A stretch of DNA of 64,000 nt from Methylomagnum ishizawai (GCF_019670005.1 NZ_AP019783.1:3808150-3872149), one strand, 5' to 3'; positions 17,730 through 29,739 are shown, numbered from the stretch's first letter. Notes: generated from the sequence alone by a model not told the origin. Program-made: numbers and translations.

Positions 17730-18413
17730 TCAAAAGGAATCCCAACTGGCTTTCTTGCGCCAACTGAGCTTGGGCAGGACCACGCCCAGCAGCATCCCGG
17801 CGAACAAAACGCCCGCCCCGATCATGAACCAGCCCTGGCGGTAGTCGCTTTCCAAGGCGGTTTTCTCGCGGCGCAGGGTTTCCACGTCGCGTTCCAGCTC
17901 GATCACGTATTGCTGGAGGCGGTCGCGCTCGTCCTGGATTTGGACGGCGTTGGCGGAGGCTTGGCGGATGGCGATCAACTCGGTGTTGAGGCGCTCGATC
18001 TCGGCCCGGTGCTGGCGGCCGACATGGTCCAAGCCTTCCTTGCCGGATTGGACGGCGACCAGTTCCTCCTTGAGGCGGCGGTTGTCGTCCTGCACCGCCA
18101 TCAGCTTGCGGCGGGCCTCGTCCAACTGGGAGCGGATCAGGGGTTCGGTGGTGAGATAGCGGGTCAGCACCCAGCCATCCTCGCCGTTCTCCAACTTCAC
18201 CAGGGAATAGCCGGTGTCGTAGTTGTCGCCCATGATGGTCACCGGCGTGCCGGAAGGGATCATCTTCAGCACCTTGTGCTGTAGGGTCTGCCCGGCGCGC
18301 ATCTGCACTTCCAGCTTGTCGGTGATGTACCCTTTCTTGGGAGCGGGGGCGGGCGCGGCCTGCGCGGCCAGGGCGAACCCCAGCGCCAGCGCGAGCGGGA
18401 TTATTTTGTTCAT
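17730..18413 (-). CDS. SH3-domain membrane protein (TIGR04211/YgiM-like)
   Basis: The protein has 227 residues. A Sec signal peptide (PLALALGFALAAQAAPA) precedes a bacterial SH3 domain (residues about 27-95: YITDKLEVQMRAGQT, IPSGTPVTIMGDN, GEDGWVLTRYL). A long coiled coil (about 95-190) and a C-terminal transmembrane helix (FMIGAGVLFAGMLLGVVLP) with a basic tail follow. This order is that of the YgiM/TIGR04211 family of envelope proteins of unknown function. Domain and topology are seen; a role in wall or envelope binding is inferred. Confidence 0.88.
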   Translation of the reverse strand: MNKIIPLALALGFALAAQAAPAPAPKKGYITDKLEVQMRAGQTLQHKVLKMIPSGTPVTIMGDNYDTGYSLVKLENGEDGWVLTRYLTTEPLIRSQLDEARRKLMAVQDDNRRLKEELVAVQSGKEGLDHVGRQHRAEIERLNTELIAIRQASANAVQIQDERDRLQQYVIELERDVETLRREKTALESDYRQGWFMIGAGVLFAGMLLGVVLPKLSWRKKASWDSF

Positions 18414-18488
18414 GGAATTGGGACGGCTGCCGGGAAATCCATTTTAGCAACAAAGCCTCCCGTGCTTCATGGGCGGGCGGGAACGGCA

Positions 18489-18507
18489 CGGGCGGGGAAT
18501 CCGCCCG
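18489..18507 (-). terminator. Short hairpin after prsT
   Basis: CGGGCGG/CCGCCCG with a 5-base loop, 35 bases past the prsT stop and before the SH3 gene. No U tract; weak evidence. Confidence 0.3.
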
Positions 18508-18541
18508 GGATGGCCTCGCGGCCGCACGGGCGGGCGGCGGC

Positions 18542-21301
18542 TCAGAGGGATTGGAGCAAAGCCTGGGCCTGGGCCCGCTCGGGGAAGTCCTTGTTCTCGG
18601 TCAAGAGGCGTTGCAACTGCTGGCGGGCCTCCTCCTTGCGGCCCTGCTTGACCATGGCCTCGGCCAGGTGGATACGGATCAAGGGGTGCTGCGGGGCGTG
18701 GACGGCGGCATCCTGCAACAAGGCGATGGCCTTGTCGAGCTTGCCGTTCTGCATATAGACCCAGCCCACCGTGTCCATGATCTCGGGATTGTTCTCGGTC
18801 GCGGCCAGGAGCTTTTCCGACAGCGGCAACGCCCTGGCGTCGCCCACTTCCTGGTACAGCCAGATCAGGTTGTTGAGGATGACCGGGTTGTCGGAACGCA
18901 ACTCGTAGGATTTTTCATAGGCGGCGACGGCCTCTTTGACCTTGCCCGCCTCCTGATAGCCCATCCCCAGCAGCATCCAGGTTTCCACGTCCTTGGGATT
19001 GGCCTTCAACCACTGGTTCAACACCTCGAATCCGGCGGGCTGTTCGCCCAGCAGGGTATGGGCCTGGTACATGCGCCGGACCACGATGGCGCTGGGCGCG
19101 GTCTTATAGGCCGCCCCGTAACCTTCCAGCGCCTTGCGGTATTGCTTGCGGGCGAATTCGATATCGGCCTCCAATTGCACGCCGGTCGTGGCCTTGGGCT
19201 GCTTGGCCTTGAGTTCGGCGGCGAGTTTCAGGGCGTCGTCGAATTTGCCTTCCTGGATATAGTAATCGGCCAGGGAGATATAGGCCGGGATGAAATCGGG
19301 AGTGTCGGTGGTCATGCCGCGCCATTCCTGGATCGCGGAAGACTTGTCGCCGGCCCGGTAGAGGGCTTGGGCGAGTTCGTGGCGGAATTGCGGCCTATCG
19401 GGCGCCCTGGCCACCAGCTTCCTGAAGCTGCCCACTGCGGTGGCGGCTTGGTCGTTGGCCAATTGGACCATGCCGAGATTGTGGATGACCTCGACATCGT
19501 CGGGGGTGTTGGAAGCGGCGTCGCGGGCGGTATCCAGCGCCCGCAAGGGCTTACCCTGCTGCAAATACAAGCGCGAGAGCAGCACCGCGACCTGGGGCGA
19601 CTTGGGATTCTTCTCCTTGGCGTCGTTCAGGTATTTTTCCATCTTGTCGTAGTTCTTGCGGTTCTCCTCGATCTGGGCCAGCCCGATCAGGACCGAAACG
19701 CTCTTGGGGTCGTGTTCCAGCAGGGTTTGGTAGACCTTGACCGCGCCCTCGACATTGTTATGGCTGAGTTCCACCTTGGCCAGGTTGAGCGCCGCCGGGG
19801 CGTAGTCGGGCTTGAGCTTGAGCGCGGCGCGCCAGGCCTCGACCGCCTTGGCCTCGTCTCCCTTGGAATAATACGCCGCGCCGACCAGGTTGAACGGCAG
19901 GGGATCGTCCTTCATCTTGTCGTGCAGCTGGTTGGCGGAAGCGACGGCCTCGTCGTATTTCTTCTGCTGGATCAAGGCCAGCACCAGCATCACATCGGCC
20001 TGCAACAGGTTCTGGTCCAGGTTCACCGCGGCCTTCAGGTCGGTGACGGCCTCGTCGAGCTTGCCGGCCGCCAACTGGCCCAGGGCGATCTGGGCCTTGA
20101 TCGCGCCCGCCTTGGGGTCCAGCGCGGCGGCGCGGCCCAGGTATTCGTTGCTTTGCTCGTAATCCTTGGCCTGGAGGTAGGCGCTGCCCAGCAGCGAGAG
20201 GAACTGGGCATCGTCCTTGGCTTTGTCCTCGACCGGCTTGAGCACCTGGATGGCCTCCTGCGGCCGGCCGCGCTTCATGCGGGTGGCGGCCAGGAGCTTG
20301 ACGGCGGGCAGGTTGTCGGGCAGCTTGGCGACGAATTGCCCGAGTTGGCTCTCCGCCATTTCGTAATTGCCCTGCTGGAAGGCGATGGTGCCGAGCAGGA
20401 GCTTGGTGGGCAGGTGCTCCGGCATGAGGTTGGCGGCCTTGCCCAGCAACTCGTTGGCCTCTTGCAGCTTGCCGTTCTGGAAATCGACCACCGCCGCCAG
20501 ATACAGCCCCATGGGATGCTTGGGCGCGAGCTTGCGGACCTCGGCGATATCCTTGTTGGCCTCGGCGATCTTGTTGAGGCTCAGATAGGCCGTGGCCCGC
20601 CCGAGCCGGGCGCGGAGATCGTTGGGCAGGCTGTCCAAGCCCTGGCCGAAGGCATCGACCGCCCCCTGGTTATCGCCCTGCAAGCGCTTGGCCTCGCCGA
20701 TGATGATATGGGCGTTGCCGTTCTTGGGATCGCCGACCAAGACCCGCTCGGCATACTCGATGGTCTTCTTGTAATCCCCGTGCTGGGCGACCAGCAGGGC
20801 GAGGCCGAGCAGGGCCTCGCTGGAGCTGGGTTCGAGCTTGAGGGCGGCGTCGAAACTGGCCTGGGCCTTGTCGATATTGCCCTGGGAGAGATAGGCCACG
20901 CCGTGCAGGCCGTAGACCTGGGCGCGGACGCCATTGGGCAAATCCTCGTCGGGCTTGACCCGCTCCATCAGCATCTTGAGGTCGTTGTTCATCAGATAGG
21001 ACCGGCCCAGCAGCACGATCCAACGTTCCTTGGGCACCTTCAATTCGCGGGCCTTCTCGAAGGACTGGGCGGCGGCGGAACCATCGCCCAGCTTCATGTA
21101 GACCTCGCCCACCATCATCCGGGCCTCGGCGTCGTTCGGGTTCTCCTGGAGGTAGTTCTTCAGCTCGATGACGGCGGCTTTGTATTCATGCTTCTGGATG
21201 TAGCTGCGGGCGGCGTCGATCAAAGGGCCGCTGGCGGCAAAAGCCGGGCCTGGGCCGCCGAGGACGGCGACCAGGGCCAAGAGGCGTAGGCTGTGCTTCA
21301 T
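18542..21301 (-). CDS. prsT: PEP-CTERM system TPR-repeat protein PrsT
   Basis: The protein has 919 residues. An N-terminal export signal ends near GPAFAAS, and the rest is made of about 20 or more tetratricopeptide repeats (A-x-x-x-Y-x-K, LGxAY..G, NPK..). The length, repeat content and place directly behind prsR-prsK match PrsT of exosortase A (XrtA) systems, a periplasmic or lipid-anchored scaffold associated with exopolysaccharide and PEP-CTERM protein sorting. I saw no clear lipobox cysteine, so lipidation is doubtful. It lies 13 bp downstream of prsR. Confidence 0.9.
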   Translation of the reverse strand: MKHSLRLLALVAVLGGPGPAFAASGPLIDAARSYIQKHEYKAAVIELKNYLQENPNDAEARMMVGEVYMKLGDGSAAAQSFEKARELKVPKERWIVLLGRSYLMNNDLKMLMERVKPDEDLPNGVRAQVYGLHGVAYLSQGNIDKAQASFDAALKLEPSSSEALLGLALLVAQHGDYKKTIEYAERVLVGDPKNGNAHIIIGEAKRLQGDNQGAVDAFGQGLDSLPNDLRARLGRATAYLSLNKIAEANKDIAEVRKLAPKHPMGLYLAAVVDFQNGKLQEANELLGKAANLMPEHLPTKLLLGTIAFQQGNYEMAESQLGQFVAKLPDNLPAVKLLAATRMKRGRPQEAIQVLKPVEDKAKDDAQFLSLLGSAYLQAKDYEQSNEYLGRAAALDPKAGAIKAQIALGQLAAGKLDEAVTDLKAAVNLDQNLLQADVMLVLALIQQKKYDEAVASANQLHDKMKDDPLPFNLVGAAYYSKGDEAKAVEAWRAALKLKPDYAPAALNLAKVELSHNNVEGAVKVYQTLLEHDPKSVSVLIGLAQIEENRKNYDKMEKYLNDAKEKNPKSPQVAVLLSRLYLQQGKPLRALDTARDAASNTPDDVEVIHNLGMVQLANDQAATAVGSFRKLVARAPDRPQFRHELAQALYRAGDKSSAIQEWRGMTTDTPDFIPAYISLADYYIQEGKFDDALKLAAELKAKQPKATTGVQLEADIEFARKQYRKALEGYGAAYKTAPSAIVVRRMYQAHTLLGEQPAGFEVLNQWLKANPKDVETWMLLGMGYQEAGKVKEAVAAYEKSYELRSDNPVILNNLIWLYQEVGDARALPLSEKLLAATENNPEIMDTVGWVYMQNGKLDKAIALLQDAAVHAPQHPLIRIHLAEAMVKQGRKEEARQQLQRLLTENKDFPERAQAQALLQSL

Positions 21302-21314
21302 AGGTGGTTTCCCC

Positions 21315-22663
<1,349 letters not shown>

Positions 22664-22667
<4 letters not shown>

Positions 22668-24763
22668 GCGGATTTAACCTCTGTGGCGGATGGTTCGGCC
22701 AGATCGGCGGCGGGGAGGCTGCAACTGAACCGGGCACCCTGGCCGGGTTGGCTGCGGACGGTCAATTCGCCCCCCAGGGAGCGGATATATTCGCGGCTCT
22801 CGTAGGCACCGATGCCCATGCCGGTCAACCCCTTGGTGGTATCGAACGGTTTGAACAAACGGACCCGGATGAATTCCTCGTCCATCCCGTGCCCATTATC
22901 CTCGATATCGACCCGGACATCGCCCCGCCCCGTACTTCCGAGCCGCACCTCCACCCGGCCATGCTTGCCGGCGGCGTCCTGGGCGTTGTGGATGAGATGT
23001 TCGAGGGCGGAGGCCAGCCGGTCGCGGTTGGCCCGCACCCAGAGCGGCGCGGCGACCCCCTGGTAGTCCGGCTTGGGCAGTTGCACGCCGCGGGCCGCGA
23101 CCACCTCGCGCAGCAAAGCCCCCATCTCGATGGCGCTCGCCGCCTGCCCCGAGCCGAAATTCTTCAACTGCGACATCAACCGGCTCATCTTGCCGACGGC
23201 GTGGTCCACGGTGCGGATGGCATCGGCCATGAACTCGGGGTTGTGGCTGTGGCGCTCGGCGTTGCGGACCACGAGGCTGAGCTGGGCGATCACGTTCTTG
23301 AGATCGTGGATCACGAAGGCCGACAGCCGGTTGAAACCCTCGAACTGGCGGGCCTCGGTCAAGGCCCGCCCGGCGTCCTCCAGGGCCAGGTAGCTGGCGG
23401 CGAGACGGCTGCCGGTCTTGAGGAAATCCAGGGTTTCCCAGTCCCAGCGGATGGCGGTCCGGGGCGTGGTCAGCAACAACAGCCCGTAGACCGGCCCGTC
23501 CTTGTGGAACAAGGGCACCAGCAACCAGGCGTTGCCATAGGCTTCCAGCCAGGCGGGCCGGTTCAGCCCTTCGTAGAGTTCGGGAAAGACCAGCATCTCG
23601 TCGAGGTTGAGGATCCATTCCATCCTTTGCATATAGAGGAGGGTGGGGTCGTCGGCCTCGATGCGGGGAATGTCGATCCCCGGTTCGCCGAAGCTGGCCC
23701 GCTGCGCCAACCAACCCTGCGGTTCGTGGGTCCAGAGGACGCCGCTCGGGCTTTCCACCGCCTCGCCCAGGGCGATGATGATGCGCTGCTCCAAGGACAG
23801 GCTGGAGCGGGTATCCGACAAGGTGTTGATGATGCGCAGCCATTCGCGCCGGTAATCATAGGCCGAATTGAAAAAATTCTTGACCAGGAACACCCGCACC
23901 CGCGCCCGCATCTGCCCCGAGAACAACAGCAAGGCCAGCAGCAGGAACGCGCCCACCAGGAACACGATCTGCGCCACCGCGCCCCATTCCCCGCCATAGG
24001 TCCTGATGTAGTAGCCGACGGTCGCCATCAGCAGCAGATAAACCCCCGCCCCCAGCAAGGCGGCGGAATGGAATACCACCTGCCGCGATACGAAGATATC
24101 GACCGTCCATTCCGGGTTGCGCGCCGCCGACACCGCCAACAGCGGCGTCAACAAGGCCGACACCGCGCCCCGCGCCGCCCATAAATCCGGGCTGATGCGG
24201 TGGAACAGCAGCGCGTCGGAATAAAGATAGAAATCGTAGGCGAACATCCCGCCCAGGCCGAAACAGACGAATTTGATGCGCCATCTCAGGTCGGTGCGGG
24301 TATTGCGGAAATATTGCTCGACCAGCACCAAGCCGATCAAGGCCAGGCCGATCTGGCCCAGCAATTGGTAGGCGGGGCGGAAAACATCCGGGTAGCGGGT
24401 TTCCAACCAGGGCGCGATCCACAGATAACCGAGCTGGCAAGCCACGGCGATACGGAGGCCGCGCCGGATCGCGGCACCATCGCCCGCCTCGGCACCGCCC
24501 TCGTCGCAGCGGGGACTCAGCAGTTTGCCCAGGAATTCCAGCCAGACATAGGTGCGGACCAATTCCACGATCCAGATCAAACGGGCGGGCGACAAGTGGT
24601 AGCCCTCTTGCAGCCCCAGCGCCAAGCACCATACCGCCGTGGCGCTGGAGGCCAGGATCAGCCAGCGCCCCCGCGCATTGCCGCGCCAACTGGCGAACAG
24701 CAACACATCGAGCACCACATAGGCGATCAAGCCGGACAGATAGCTGAGGGCGCCGATGCTCAC
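22664..24763 (-). CDS. prsK: PrsK, PEP-CTERM system membrane histidine kinase
   Basis: The protein has 699 residues starting with GTG. The N-terminal half has eight or so transmembrane helices, then a GAF-like segment (residues about 320-460), a histidine phospho-acceptor helix with FVIHDLKNVIAQLSL and a HATPase domain (LIHNAQDAAG, DNGHGMDEEFI, GLTGMGIGAYESR). This is the organisation of PrsK of XrtA clusters. It senses an unknown envelope signal and phosphorylates PrsR. It begins 15 bp after the sugar transferase stop on the same strand, so all four genes look like one operon. Confidence 0.95.
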
Positions 24764-24778
24764 GCCAAGACTCCGGGC

Positions 24779-26173
24779 CTAGCGGGCACCCTTGCCCCAG
24801 ACCACCACTTCGATGGTTTGCAACATGATGAGGAAATCGAGGAACAGGCTGTAGTTCTTGACGTAGTAGAGGTCGTACTGCAATTTTTCGATGGCGTCCT
24901 GGTAGCCGGAACCATAGGGATAGCACAATTGCGCCCAGCCGGTGATGCCCGGCTTGATCCGGTGGCGCTCGGCGTAATAGGGGATGGTCTCGGCGAATTT
25001 CTCCACGAATTCGGGGCGCTCGGGCCGCGGCCCCACGAAGCTCATCTCCCCCCTCAGCACATTGAACAACTGCGGCAATTCGTCGATGCGGGTCTTGCGC
25101 ATGAACCGGCCCACGCGGGTCACGCGGTCGTCGTTCTTCGTAGCCCAACGCGCCTTGCCGTCCTGCTCGGCGTCGGTGCGCATACTGCGGAACTTGACGA
25201 CCTGGAACGGCTGCGACTGCTTGCCGACGCGGGTCTGGCGGTAGAACACCGGGGCTTTGTAGCCGCTCTCCAACAAGATGGCGAGGGTGGCCAGCAGCAT
25301 GATCGGCCAGGCCACCAACAGCAAGCCGAGACTGGCCAGGATATCGAAAGCCCGCTTGCCGAGTTCCTGCACCCCGCTGTACTGGAACCCATCGGAAAAC
25401 ACCAGCCAACTCGGATGCAGGCAATCCACCCGGATCAAACTGGCCTCGCGCTCGAAGAAGCTCAAGAGGTCCACCACCTGCATCCCGCTCATCTTGCAGT
25501 CGAGGATTTCATCCACCACCAAGCCGCCGCGGCGGTCGTCCGGGGCCACCACGATCTCGTCGATCTCCTCCTTGAGGGCGAATTCGTGCAAGGGGGTCTT
25601 GAGTTCGCACAGCTTCAAGGGATTGACCCGGCACGGCTCGTTGCCCATCTGCACGAAGCCGACCACCCAGAAGTTGAGGTTGGCGGCGCGTTGCTCGAAG
25701 TCGTGGATCATATTGGCGTTGTAGCCCGCCCCCAGCACCAACACCCGCCGCCGCAAGGCCCGCCGGTCCACGAACTTCAAGAACACGAAGCGCGATATCA
25801 GCATCAAGGTGAGCGCGGCCAGCAAGGCATAGCCGAACACCCCGCGCCCCACGAACACTTCCGGGAAGCCGTAGAACACCAAGCCCATGGCGATGGTACC
25901 GGCCATGAAAGCCCCCAGGATGCGCAGCAACAGCCCGGCGTCACCCCCGCTTTGCACCCGCTCGTACAGTCCCATGCCGGTGGTGCTGACCAGCATGATG
26001 ACGGTGAAGATGGTGGAAGCCACGGCCCGTTCCCCGAACAGCGCCAGCTCCGTGCCTTGCGGGAAATAGCGGAGGATGCCCCCCCAATAGAACGCGGAAA
26101 AAAAAGTACCGGAATCCAGCAAAAACACGAGCAAATAGACGCTGGAGACATAATGCCTGAATATGCGAATCAT
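24779..26173 (-). CDS. XrtA-associated sugar transferase (TIGR03013-type), initiating exopolysaccharide synthesis
   Basis: The protein has 464 residues. There are four to five N-terminal transmembrane helices, a CoA-binding-like Rossmann domain (VLVLGAGYNANMI), then a membrane helix and a C-terminal polyprenyl-phosphate sugar-1-phosphate transferase domain (YRQTRVGKQSQPFQVVKFRS, TRIDELPQLFNVLRGEMSFV, GPRPERPEF, KPGITGWAQL). It moves a sugar phosphate from a UDP-sugar to undecaprenyl phosphate as the first step of exopolysaccharide repeat assembly. It is the first gene of the minus-strand set leading to prsK-prsR-prsT, divergent from the nucleotide-sugar genes. Confidence 0.93.
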   Translation of the reverse strand: MIRIFRHYVSSVYLLVFLLDSGTFFSAFYWGGILRYFPQGTELALFGERAVASTIFTVIMLVSTTGMGLYERVQSGGDAGLLLRILGAFMAGTIAMGLVFYGFPEVFVGRGVFGYALLAALTLMLISRFVFLKFVDRRALRRRVLVLGAGYNANMIHDFEQRAANLNFWVVGFVQMGNEPCRVNPLKLCELKTPLHEFALKEEIDEIVVAPDDRRGGLVVDEILDCKMSGMQVVDLLSFFEREASLIRVDCLHPSWLVFSDGFQYSGVQELGKRAFDILASLGLLLVAWPIMLLATLAILLESGYKAPVFYRQTRVGKQSQPFQVVKFRSMRTDAEQDGKARWATKNDDRVTRVGRFMRKTRIDELPQLFNVLRGEMSFVGPRPERPEFVEKFAETIPYYAERHRIKPGITGWAQLCYPYGSGYQDAIEKLQYDLYYVKNYSLFLDFLIMLQTIEVVVWGKGAR

Positions 26174-26578
26174 GGGATTGTGTGATATGGGTCTTCGTGA
26201 TGGTCAAATTCGACCGGCTCCCTCTTGGGCATGCCCCCGGAGGCGGGAAGGCCGGGGTTCCGCGCTCCGGCGGGTGCCGCGCCCCCCGGCGCGGTTTCCG
26301 GGAAACCCGGATAAGGATACGGCGGCGGGCCGCCCATCCAAAGGCGGGAAGCCCGCCCCGCCCATGGTCAATCCGGCGCTACGCGGGCGGCTTCCGTTCC
26401 CGCCCCGCAGGGCAGCGCCTGTTGGCACCAATCCTCCCTGCCTCTACACTATTGGGCGCATCCACGCCGCGGGGGCTTGGGACATCCCCGCAAATCCGCT
26501 TAATTTAAAGCAGAATCCGCGATACATCGATACCTAAATCCAGCCTTCGTTGAACTTGAAAACCCAAGGGATTTGACT
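26174..26578. other. Divergent promoter region between exopolysaccharide gene sets
   Basis: 405 bp without a credible gene. It separates the sugar transferase from the UDP-sugar dehydrogenase. GC-rich stretches with short stems (such as GGCGGGAAGCCCGCC near 26342) lie in the middle; the 90 bases before the dehydrogenase are AT-richer. No clear -35/-10 or sigma-54 site was seen. Confidence 0.5.
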
Positions 26579-27859
26579 ATGAACCGTTCGCTCGCAGAGG
26601 CAAAAATCGGAGTTATCGGACTCGGCTATGTGGGGTTGCCGCTCGCCGTGGAATTCGGCAAACAGTTCCCCACCGTGGGCTTCGATATCCACCAACAAAG
26701 GATCGCCGAACTCAGAGAGGGCATCGACCGTTCCCTGGAAGTGGAGACCGGCGAACTGGCCACGGCCACCCGGTTGAGCTACACCACCCAGCCCCAAGAC
26801 CTGGCCGACTGTAACCTCTACATCGTTACCGTACCCACCCCCATCGACGACCACAAACGCCCCGACCTCACCCCGCTGGTGAAAGCCAGCGCAACCGTGG
26901 GTTCGGTGTTGCGCGAAGGCGATATCGTGGTCTACGAATCGACGGTTTACCCCGGTGCCACCGAGGAAGTCTGCGTCCCCATCCTGGAAGCCGGCTCGGG
27001 GTTGAAATTCAACCGCGACTTCTTCTGCGGCTACAGCCCGGAGCGGATCAACCCCGGCGACAAGGAACACCGGGTCACCACCATCAAGAAAGTCACCTCG
27101 GGTTCCACCCCGGAAGTCGCCGACTACGTGGACGCCCTCTACGGCACCGTCATCCGGGCCGGCACCCATAAGGCTAGCAGCATCAAGGTGGCCGAGGCCG
27201 CCAAGGTCATCGAGAACACACAGCGCGATGTCAATATCGCCCTCATCAACGAACTGGCGATCCTGTTCCACAAACTCGGGCTCAACACCCTGGAAGTGCT
27301 GGAAGCCGCCGGCAGCAAATGGAACTTCCTGCCCTTCCGGCCCGGCCTGGTCGGCGGGCATTGCATCGGCGTCGATCCCTATTACCTGACCCACAAGGCC
27401 CAGGAAATCGGCCACCACCCCGAAATCATCCTGGCCGGACGCCGCATCAACGACGGCATGGGCGAATATGTCTCCAACCGGGTGGTCAAGCTGATGACCC
27501 GCAGGCGCATCCCGGTCTCCCAAGCCAATATCCTGATCCTGGGGCTGACCTTCAAGGAAAACTGCCCCGATATCCGCAATACCCGTGTCACCGATATCGT
27601 CAAGGAACTCCGGGGCTACGAAGCCCAGGTCGATCTCTACGACCCCTGGGCCGACCCCGCCGAAGTCCGCCATGAATACGGCCTGGAACTGCTGCCGGAA
27701 CCCAAGTCCGGCCATTACGACGCGGTCATCATCGCCGTGGCCCACCGCGAATTCACCGCGCTCGGGGCCGAGGGCATCCGCGCCCTGGCCAAGCCGGGCG
27801 GCATCCTGTTCGATGTCAAATACGCGCTCCCGCCGGAAGCCGTGGACGAATACCTCTGA
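26579..27859 (+). CDS. UDP-sugar 6-dehydrogenase (TviB/WbpA-like)
   Basis: The protein has 426 residues. It has the NAD-binding motif [29 protein letters not shown], the middle-domain lysine/asparagine helix ([20 protein letters not shown]), the catalytic-cysteine motif [16 protein letters not shown] and [15 protein letters not shown]. These fit UDP-N-acetylhexosamine dehydrogenases of the TviB/WbpA group better than UDP-glucose dehydrogenase. The product, a UDP-uronic acid, supplies exopolysaccharide or O-antigen. The ATG at 26579 is preferred over a TTG two codons earlier, with AAGGG upstream. The epimerase follows after 16 bp. Confidence 0.9.
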   Translation: MNRSLAEAKIGVIGLGYVGLPLAVEFGKQFPTVGFDIHQQRIAELREGIDRSLEVETGELATATRLSYTTQPQDLADCNLYIVTVPTPIDDHKRPDLTPLVKASATVGSVLREGDIVVYESTVYPGATEEVCVPILEAGSGLKFNRDFFCGYSPERINPGDKEHRVTTIKKVTSGSTPEVADYVDALYGTVIRAGTHKASSIKVAEAAKVIENTQRDVNIALINELAILFHKLGLNTLEVLEAAGSKWNFLPFRPGLVGGHCIGVDPYYLTHKAQEIGHHPEIILAGRRINDGMGEYVSNRVVKLMTRRRIPVSQANILILGLTFKENCPDIRNTRVTDIVKELRGYEAQVDLYDPWADPAEVRHEYGLELLPEPKSGHYDAVIIAVAHREFTALGAEGIRALAKPGGILFDVKYALPPEAVDEYL

Positions 27860-27875
27860 ACCCCGGAAACACCCC

Positions 27876-28886
27876 ATGAAAGTATTGGTTACCGGCACGG
27901 CGGGCTTCATCGGCTCGGCCCTGTCCCACGTCCTTTTGGCCCGCGGCGACGAAGTCATCGGCGTCGATAACGTCAACGACTATTACGACGTGAACCTCAA
28001 GGAAGCCCGCTTGGCCCGGCTCAAGGTCCAGCCCGGCTTCACCGAGGCCCGGATCGCCCTGGAAGACCGCGACAACCTGTTCCGGGTGTTCGCCGAACAC
28101 CGGCCCGAGCGGGTGGTCAACCTCGCCGCCCAAGCCGGGGTGCGCTATTCGCTGACCCACCCCCACGCCTATATCGACGCCAACCTGGTGGGCTTCTGCA
28201 ATATCCTGGAAGCCTGCCGCCACCAGGGCGTGGAGCATCTGGTCTATGCCTCGTCCAGTTCGGTCTACGGGGCCAATACCGTCATGCCGTTCTCGATCCA
28301 CCACAACGTGGACCACCCCGTCAGCCTGTACGCCGCCAGCAAGAAGGCCAACGAACTGATGGCCCACACCTACAGCCATCTGTTCGGCCTGCCCACCACG
28401 GGGCTGCGGTTCTTCACGGTCTACGGGCCCTGGGGACGCCCGGACATGGCCTTGTTCCTGTTCACCCGCAACCTCCTGGCGGGCAAACCCATCGATGTGT
28501 TCAACCACGGCAAGCATAGCCGCGACTTCACCTATATCGACGATATCGTCGAAGGCGTGGTGCGGACCCTGGACCGCATCGCCACCCCCAACCCGGACTG
28601 GAACAGCGACCAGCCCGACCCCGGCACCAGCCGCGCCCCCTATCGGCTCTACAACATCGGCAACAACCAGCCGGTGGAACTGATGCGCTTCATCGAGGTG
28701 TTGGAAGATTGCCTAGGCATCAAGGCCGAGAAGAACTTCCTGCCCATGCAGGACGGCGACGTGCCGGCCACCTATGCCGATGTGGCCGATCTGGCGCGGG
28801 ATGTGGGCTACGCGCCCGCCACGCCCATCGAAACCGGCATCGCCCGCTTCGTGGCTTGGTACAAGGATTATTACGGGCACGGTTGA
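27876..28886 (+). CDS. NAD-dependent epimerase, UDP-glucuronate 4-epimerase type
   Basis: The protein has 336 residues of the extended SDR family: [12 protein letters not shown] (NAD site), ASSSSVYG with downstream YAASKKANE (catalytic Tyr-x3-Lys), and [13 protein letters not shown], which is characteristic of UDP-glucuronic acid 4-epimerases (Cap1J/LspL). It should convert a UDP-uronic acid to its 4-epimer. Being directly behind the UDP-sugar dehydrogenase makes a two-step route to a UDP-galacturonic-type donor likely. Substrate choice between the N-acetylated and plain sugar cannot be decided here. Confidence 0.9.
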   Translation: MKVLVTGTAGFIGSALSHVLLARGDEVIGVDNVNDYYDVNLKEARLARLKVQPGFTEARIALEDRDNLFRVFAEHRPERVVNLAAQAGVRYSLTHPHAYIDANLVGFCNILEACRHQGVEHLVYASSSSVYGANTVMPFSIHHNVDHPVSLYAASKKANELMAHTYSHLFGLPTTGLRFFTVYGPWGRPDMALFLFTRNLLAGKPIDVFNHGKHSRDFTYIDDIVEGVVRTLDRIATPNPDWNSDQPDPGTSRAPYRLYNIGNNQPVELMRFIEVLEDCLGIKAEKNFLPMQDGDVPATYADVADLARDVGYAPATPIETGIARFVAWYKDYYGHG

Positions 28887-28910
28887 ACCCGTCGGGTATC
28901 AGGAGGAGAC

Positions 28911-29201
28911 ATGATCGACTTGCCCTACGGAGGCCGATTCGACGAGCATGGGCTTGTCGCCCATATCCGCGCATCGGGCCGCGACTACATCATCCAAGGC
29001 CAACAAAAAGGGGCTTTGGCCGAACACCCGAAACCCCATTCCCTCGACTACTGGCTACGTCAATTCGCCCGGAACCCCGATATTAAACAGGCCGAAAACA
29101 GCGTGATGGATGCCTTGGTCGCCACCGGCCTGTTCGTGGTCGAACATCATTTAACCTGTCCCGATTCCGGTAGGCCGTGCAAGGGACTCCGCCTTGTCTG
29201 A
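28911..29201 (+). CDS. Small uncharacterised protein upstream of mobB
   Basis: Not recognised. It has 96 residues with an excellent ribosome site (AGGAGGAG seven bases upstream), so it is very probably expressed. It has no signal peptide or membrane segment. Two cysteines near the C-terminus (LTCPDSGRPCKGLRL) could bind metal. Its last 8 bases overlap the TTG start of mobB, and it follows the epimerase by 24 bp, so it is embedded in the same operon. The overlap suggests translational coupling to molybdenum cofactor genes. Confidence 0.75.
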   Translation: MIDLPYGGRFDEHGLVAHIRASGRDYIIQGQQKGALAEHPKPHSLDYWLRQFARNPDIKQAENSVMDALVATGLFVVEHHLTCPDSGRPCKGLRLV

Positions 29202-29739
29202 CACGCCCCTAGCCAACGCCCAGGTGCCCCTGCTCGGCTTCGCCGCCCCCAGCGGCACCGGCAAAACCACCCTCCTGAAACAACTGATCCCACTGTTCAA
29301 GGCCCAGGGGCTGCGGGTCGGCCTCATCAAGCATAGCCACCACGCTTTCGAGATCGACCATCCCGGCAAGGACAGCCACACCCTGCGGATGGCCGGGGCC
29401 AGTCCGGTCATGCTCAGCGCCTCGCACCGCCGGGCCATCATCACCGAACACCCGGAACCCCAGGAGCCCCACCTGGACGGCGAATTGGCCTATTTCGACC
29501 AGACCGGACTGGACCTGATCCTGGTGGAAGGCTTCAAATGGGAAGCCTTCCCCAAGATCGAATTGCACCGGCCCGCCCTAGGCCAGCCGCCGCTGTTCCC
29601 GCACGACAGCCACATCATCGCCGTGGCGACCGACGCCGAACCCCACCCCAAGCCCACGGTCCCCTGCTTGGATATCAACGATCCCGGACAGATACTCCGC
29701 TTCATCCTGGAAGACTTCCTTGGCCACCGACACCCCTGA
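29194..29739 (+). CDS. mobB: MobB, molybdopterin-guanine dinucleotide biosynthesis adaptor
   Basis: The protein has 181 residues. It has P-loop APSGTGKTTLLKQL, the family motif VGLIKHSHHAFEIDHPGKDS and later LILVEGFKWEAFPKIE. MobB is a GTP-binding protein that assists MobA in making the guanine dinucleotide form of the molybdenum cofactor. The start is TTG at 29194, placed by the conserved N-terminus and an upstream GGGA. It overlaps the preceding small gene by 8 bp and moeA by 20 bp. No mobA is in the window. Confidence 0.93.
   Translation: MSDTPLANAQVPLLGFAAPSGTGKTTLLKQLIPLFKAQGLRVGLIKHSHHAFEIDHPGKDSHTLRMAGASPVMLSASHRRAIITEHPEPQEPHLDGELAYFDQTGLDLILVEGFKWEAFPKIELHRPALGQPPLFPHDSHIIAVATDAEPHPKPTVPCLDINDPGQILRFILEDFLGHRHP

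Noticed and set aside
16087-17844. 585-codon open frame opposite ilvD
   Set aside because: ilvD motifs are unmistakable on the other strand; the plus-strand frame has no family features.
18551-21289. 912-codon open frame on the plus strand opposite prsT
   Set aside because: It mirrors the TPR repeats of the real gene and reads as low-complexity Leu/Gly/Asp sequence; a shadow of codon bias.
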